Below are positions 63,516-64,000 of a stretch of DNA of 64,000 nucleotides, one piece after another. The stretch spans positions 1-64,000 of the forward strand of contig JAPKHC010000020.1 of NCBI GenBank assembly GCA_026647215.1, read 5' to 3'. Positions within the stretch are counted from its first letter, which is position 1. Each line of letters opens with the position of its first letter. Position numbers and translations under genes: made by a program. This stretch comes from F1-120-MAGs118 sp013360535. Its GTDB lineage: Bacteria; Planctomycetota; UBA1135; GCA-002686595. A model generated the notes under the pieces. It did no database searches. It saw nothing but the letters and a program-made list of their open reading frames with translations, and was not told the DNA's origin.

Positions 63516-64000
63516 TCAGAACAGCGGCAGCCCGCAGACTGCCTTGCCGATGAAGTCGTAGAGCTGGTCGGAGGTGGGGGCCATGATCATCGCCGCACGC
63601 GCGTCGCGGAAGCGGCGCTCGACGCCGACGTCCTTGCGGAAGGCCATGCCGGCGCAGACGCGCATCGCGGTGTCGAGCACTTCGCGCGCGGTTTCGGCGG
63701 TGGCGGCCTTCACCTCGAGCACGCGCAGCATCGCGTCGGGGCGGCCTTGTTCGAGCGCGGCGATGGTGTCGAGCCACAGCGCGCGTGCCATGTCGGTCTG
63801 GATGCGCATGCGCGCGACGTAGGCGCGGATCGTCGGCAGGTCGGCGAGCGCGCTCTGGAGGTGCTCGTACTTCGTTCCGCCCGCGTGCTCGGCGGTCTTC
63901 GCGACCGCGGCTTCGCACATGCCGACGGAACCCGCGGAAATCAGCACGCTGAAGAGCGGCAACACGGTCTGCATCATGATGCCGAAGCCCGCGCCGTCGC
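63516..64000 (-). CDS. Acyl-CoA dehydrogenase-like flavoprotein, C-terminal part
   Basis: The gene enters the window from its right edge, so only ~160 C-terminal residues are visible. The pattern GDGAGFGIMMQT, then LFSVLISAGSVGMCEAAV and a four-helix bundle ending LYDFIGKAVCGLP is that of the C-terminal domain of acyl-CoA dehydrogenases. The family also contains FMN-dependent monooxygenases. It is the first gene seen of the cluster with the PhnD-like and diiron proteins, with 11 nt between stop and the next start. Confidence 0.8.
   Translation of the reverse strand, partial: DGAGFGIMMQTVLPLFSVLISAGSVGMCEAAVAKTAEHAGGTKYEHLQSALADLPTIRAYVARMRIQTDMARALWLDTIAALEQGRPDAMLRVLEVKAATAETAREVLDTAMRVCAGMAFRKDVGVERRFRDARAAMIMAPTSDQLYDFIGKAVCGLPLF

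Overview
The window is about 70% GC, densely coded on both strands and almost entirely chromosomal housekeeping sequence. I see no rRNA, tRNA, insertion sequence, prophage or CRISPR array. Several traits fit a deep-branching Planctomycetota or a related high-GC Gram-negative lineage: many lipoproteins, a YidC with a large periplasmic domain, GatCAB, an endonuclease-type MutL, SpoIID/SpoVR/PrkA homologs without sporulation genes, and paralogous secreted proteins with P-domain-like and lipobox features. The phylum is an inference from gene style, not from a marker gene.

Layout. 1-4.6 kb: two paralogous secreted P-domain/Fn3-like proteins with matching leaders and strong terminators. 4.6-9.4 kb: a secreted acidic protein, a mini membrane protein and, on the minus strand, gatC-gatA-gatB-membrane protein. 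9.5-14.6 kb: membrane protein, comF-like PRTase, panD, aminotransferase, SH3-like exported protein and a Cys4 mini-protein. 14.6-18.2 kb: the minus-strand operon ruvB-spoIID-tgt, ending in a 23-bp tandem repeat. 18.6-25.4 kb: two tandem paralogous ~1055-residue lipoproteins. 25.5-31.5 kb: menG/ubiE-CPBP protease-ubiX-ubiA (menaquinone), holA and mutL. 31.5-38.8 kb: exported protein, miaA, lipoprotein, hisS-nadD-GT4 transferase-membrane protein, metallophosphoesterase. 38.8-48.6 kb: yidC-mnmE, an NrdR box, nrdR, a frameshifted tandem-ATP-cone protein resembling class III ribonucleotide reductase, and smc. 48.7-53.2 kb: two degenerate M14 carboxypeptidase-like proteins, a CCKGC lipoprotein and an M28/glutaminyl-cyclase-like protein. 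53.4-57.9 kb: the prkA-yeaH-spoVR triad. 57.9-61.5 kb: a GH127-type glycosidase, a DUF2892 protein and a PAS/zinc protein. 61.5-64 kb: a minus-strand cluster of an acyl-CoA-dehydrogenase-like flavoprotein (cut by the window edge), a PhnD-like binding protein and a TusA-like/ferritin-like diiron fusion.

How genes are expressed. Nine operon junctions use the same 4-nt GTGA stop/start overlap. Many genes that begin transcription units lack a clear Shine-Dalgarno but carry a TANNNT-type hexamer 7-12 nt before the start codon, which suggests leaderless or very short-leader mRNAs.

The least ordinary loci are the NrdR-box/nrdR/degenerate RNR-like gene, the diiron-TusA/PhnD/flavoprotein cluster, and the pair of M14-like proteins whose zinc motif has decayed. 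All functional calls come from reading motifs; no database search was run.
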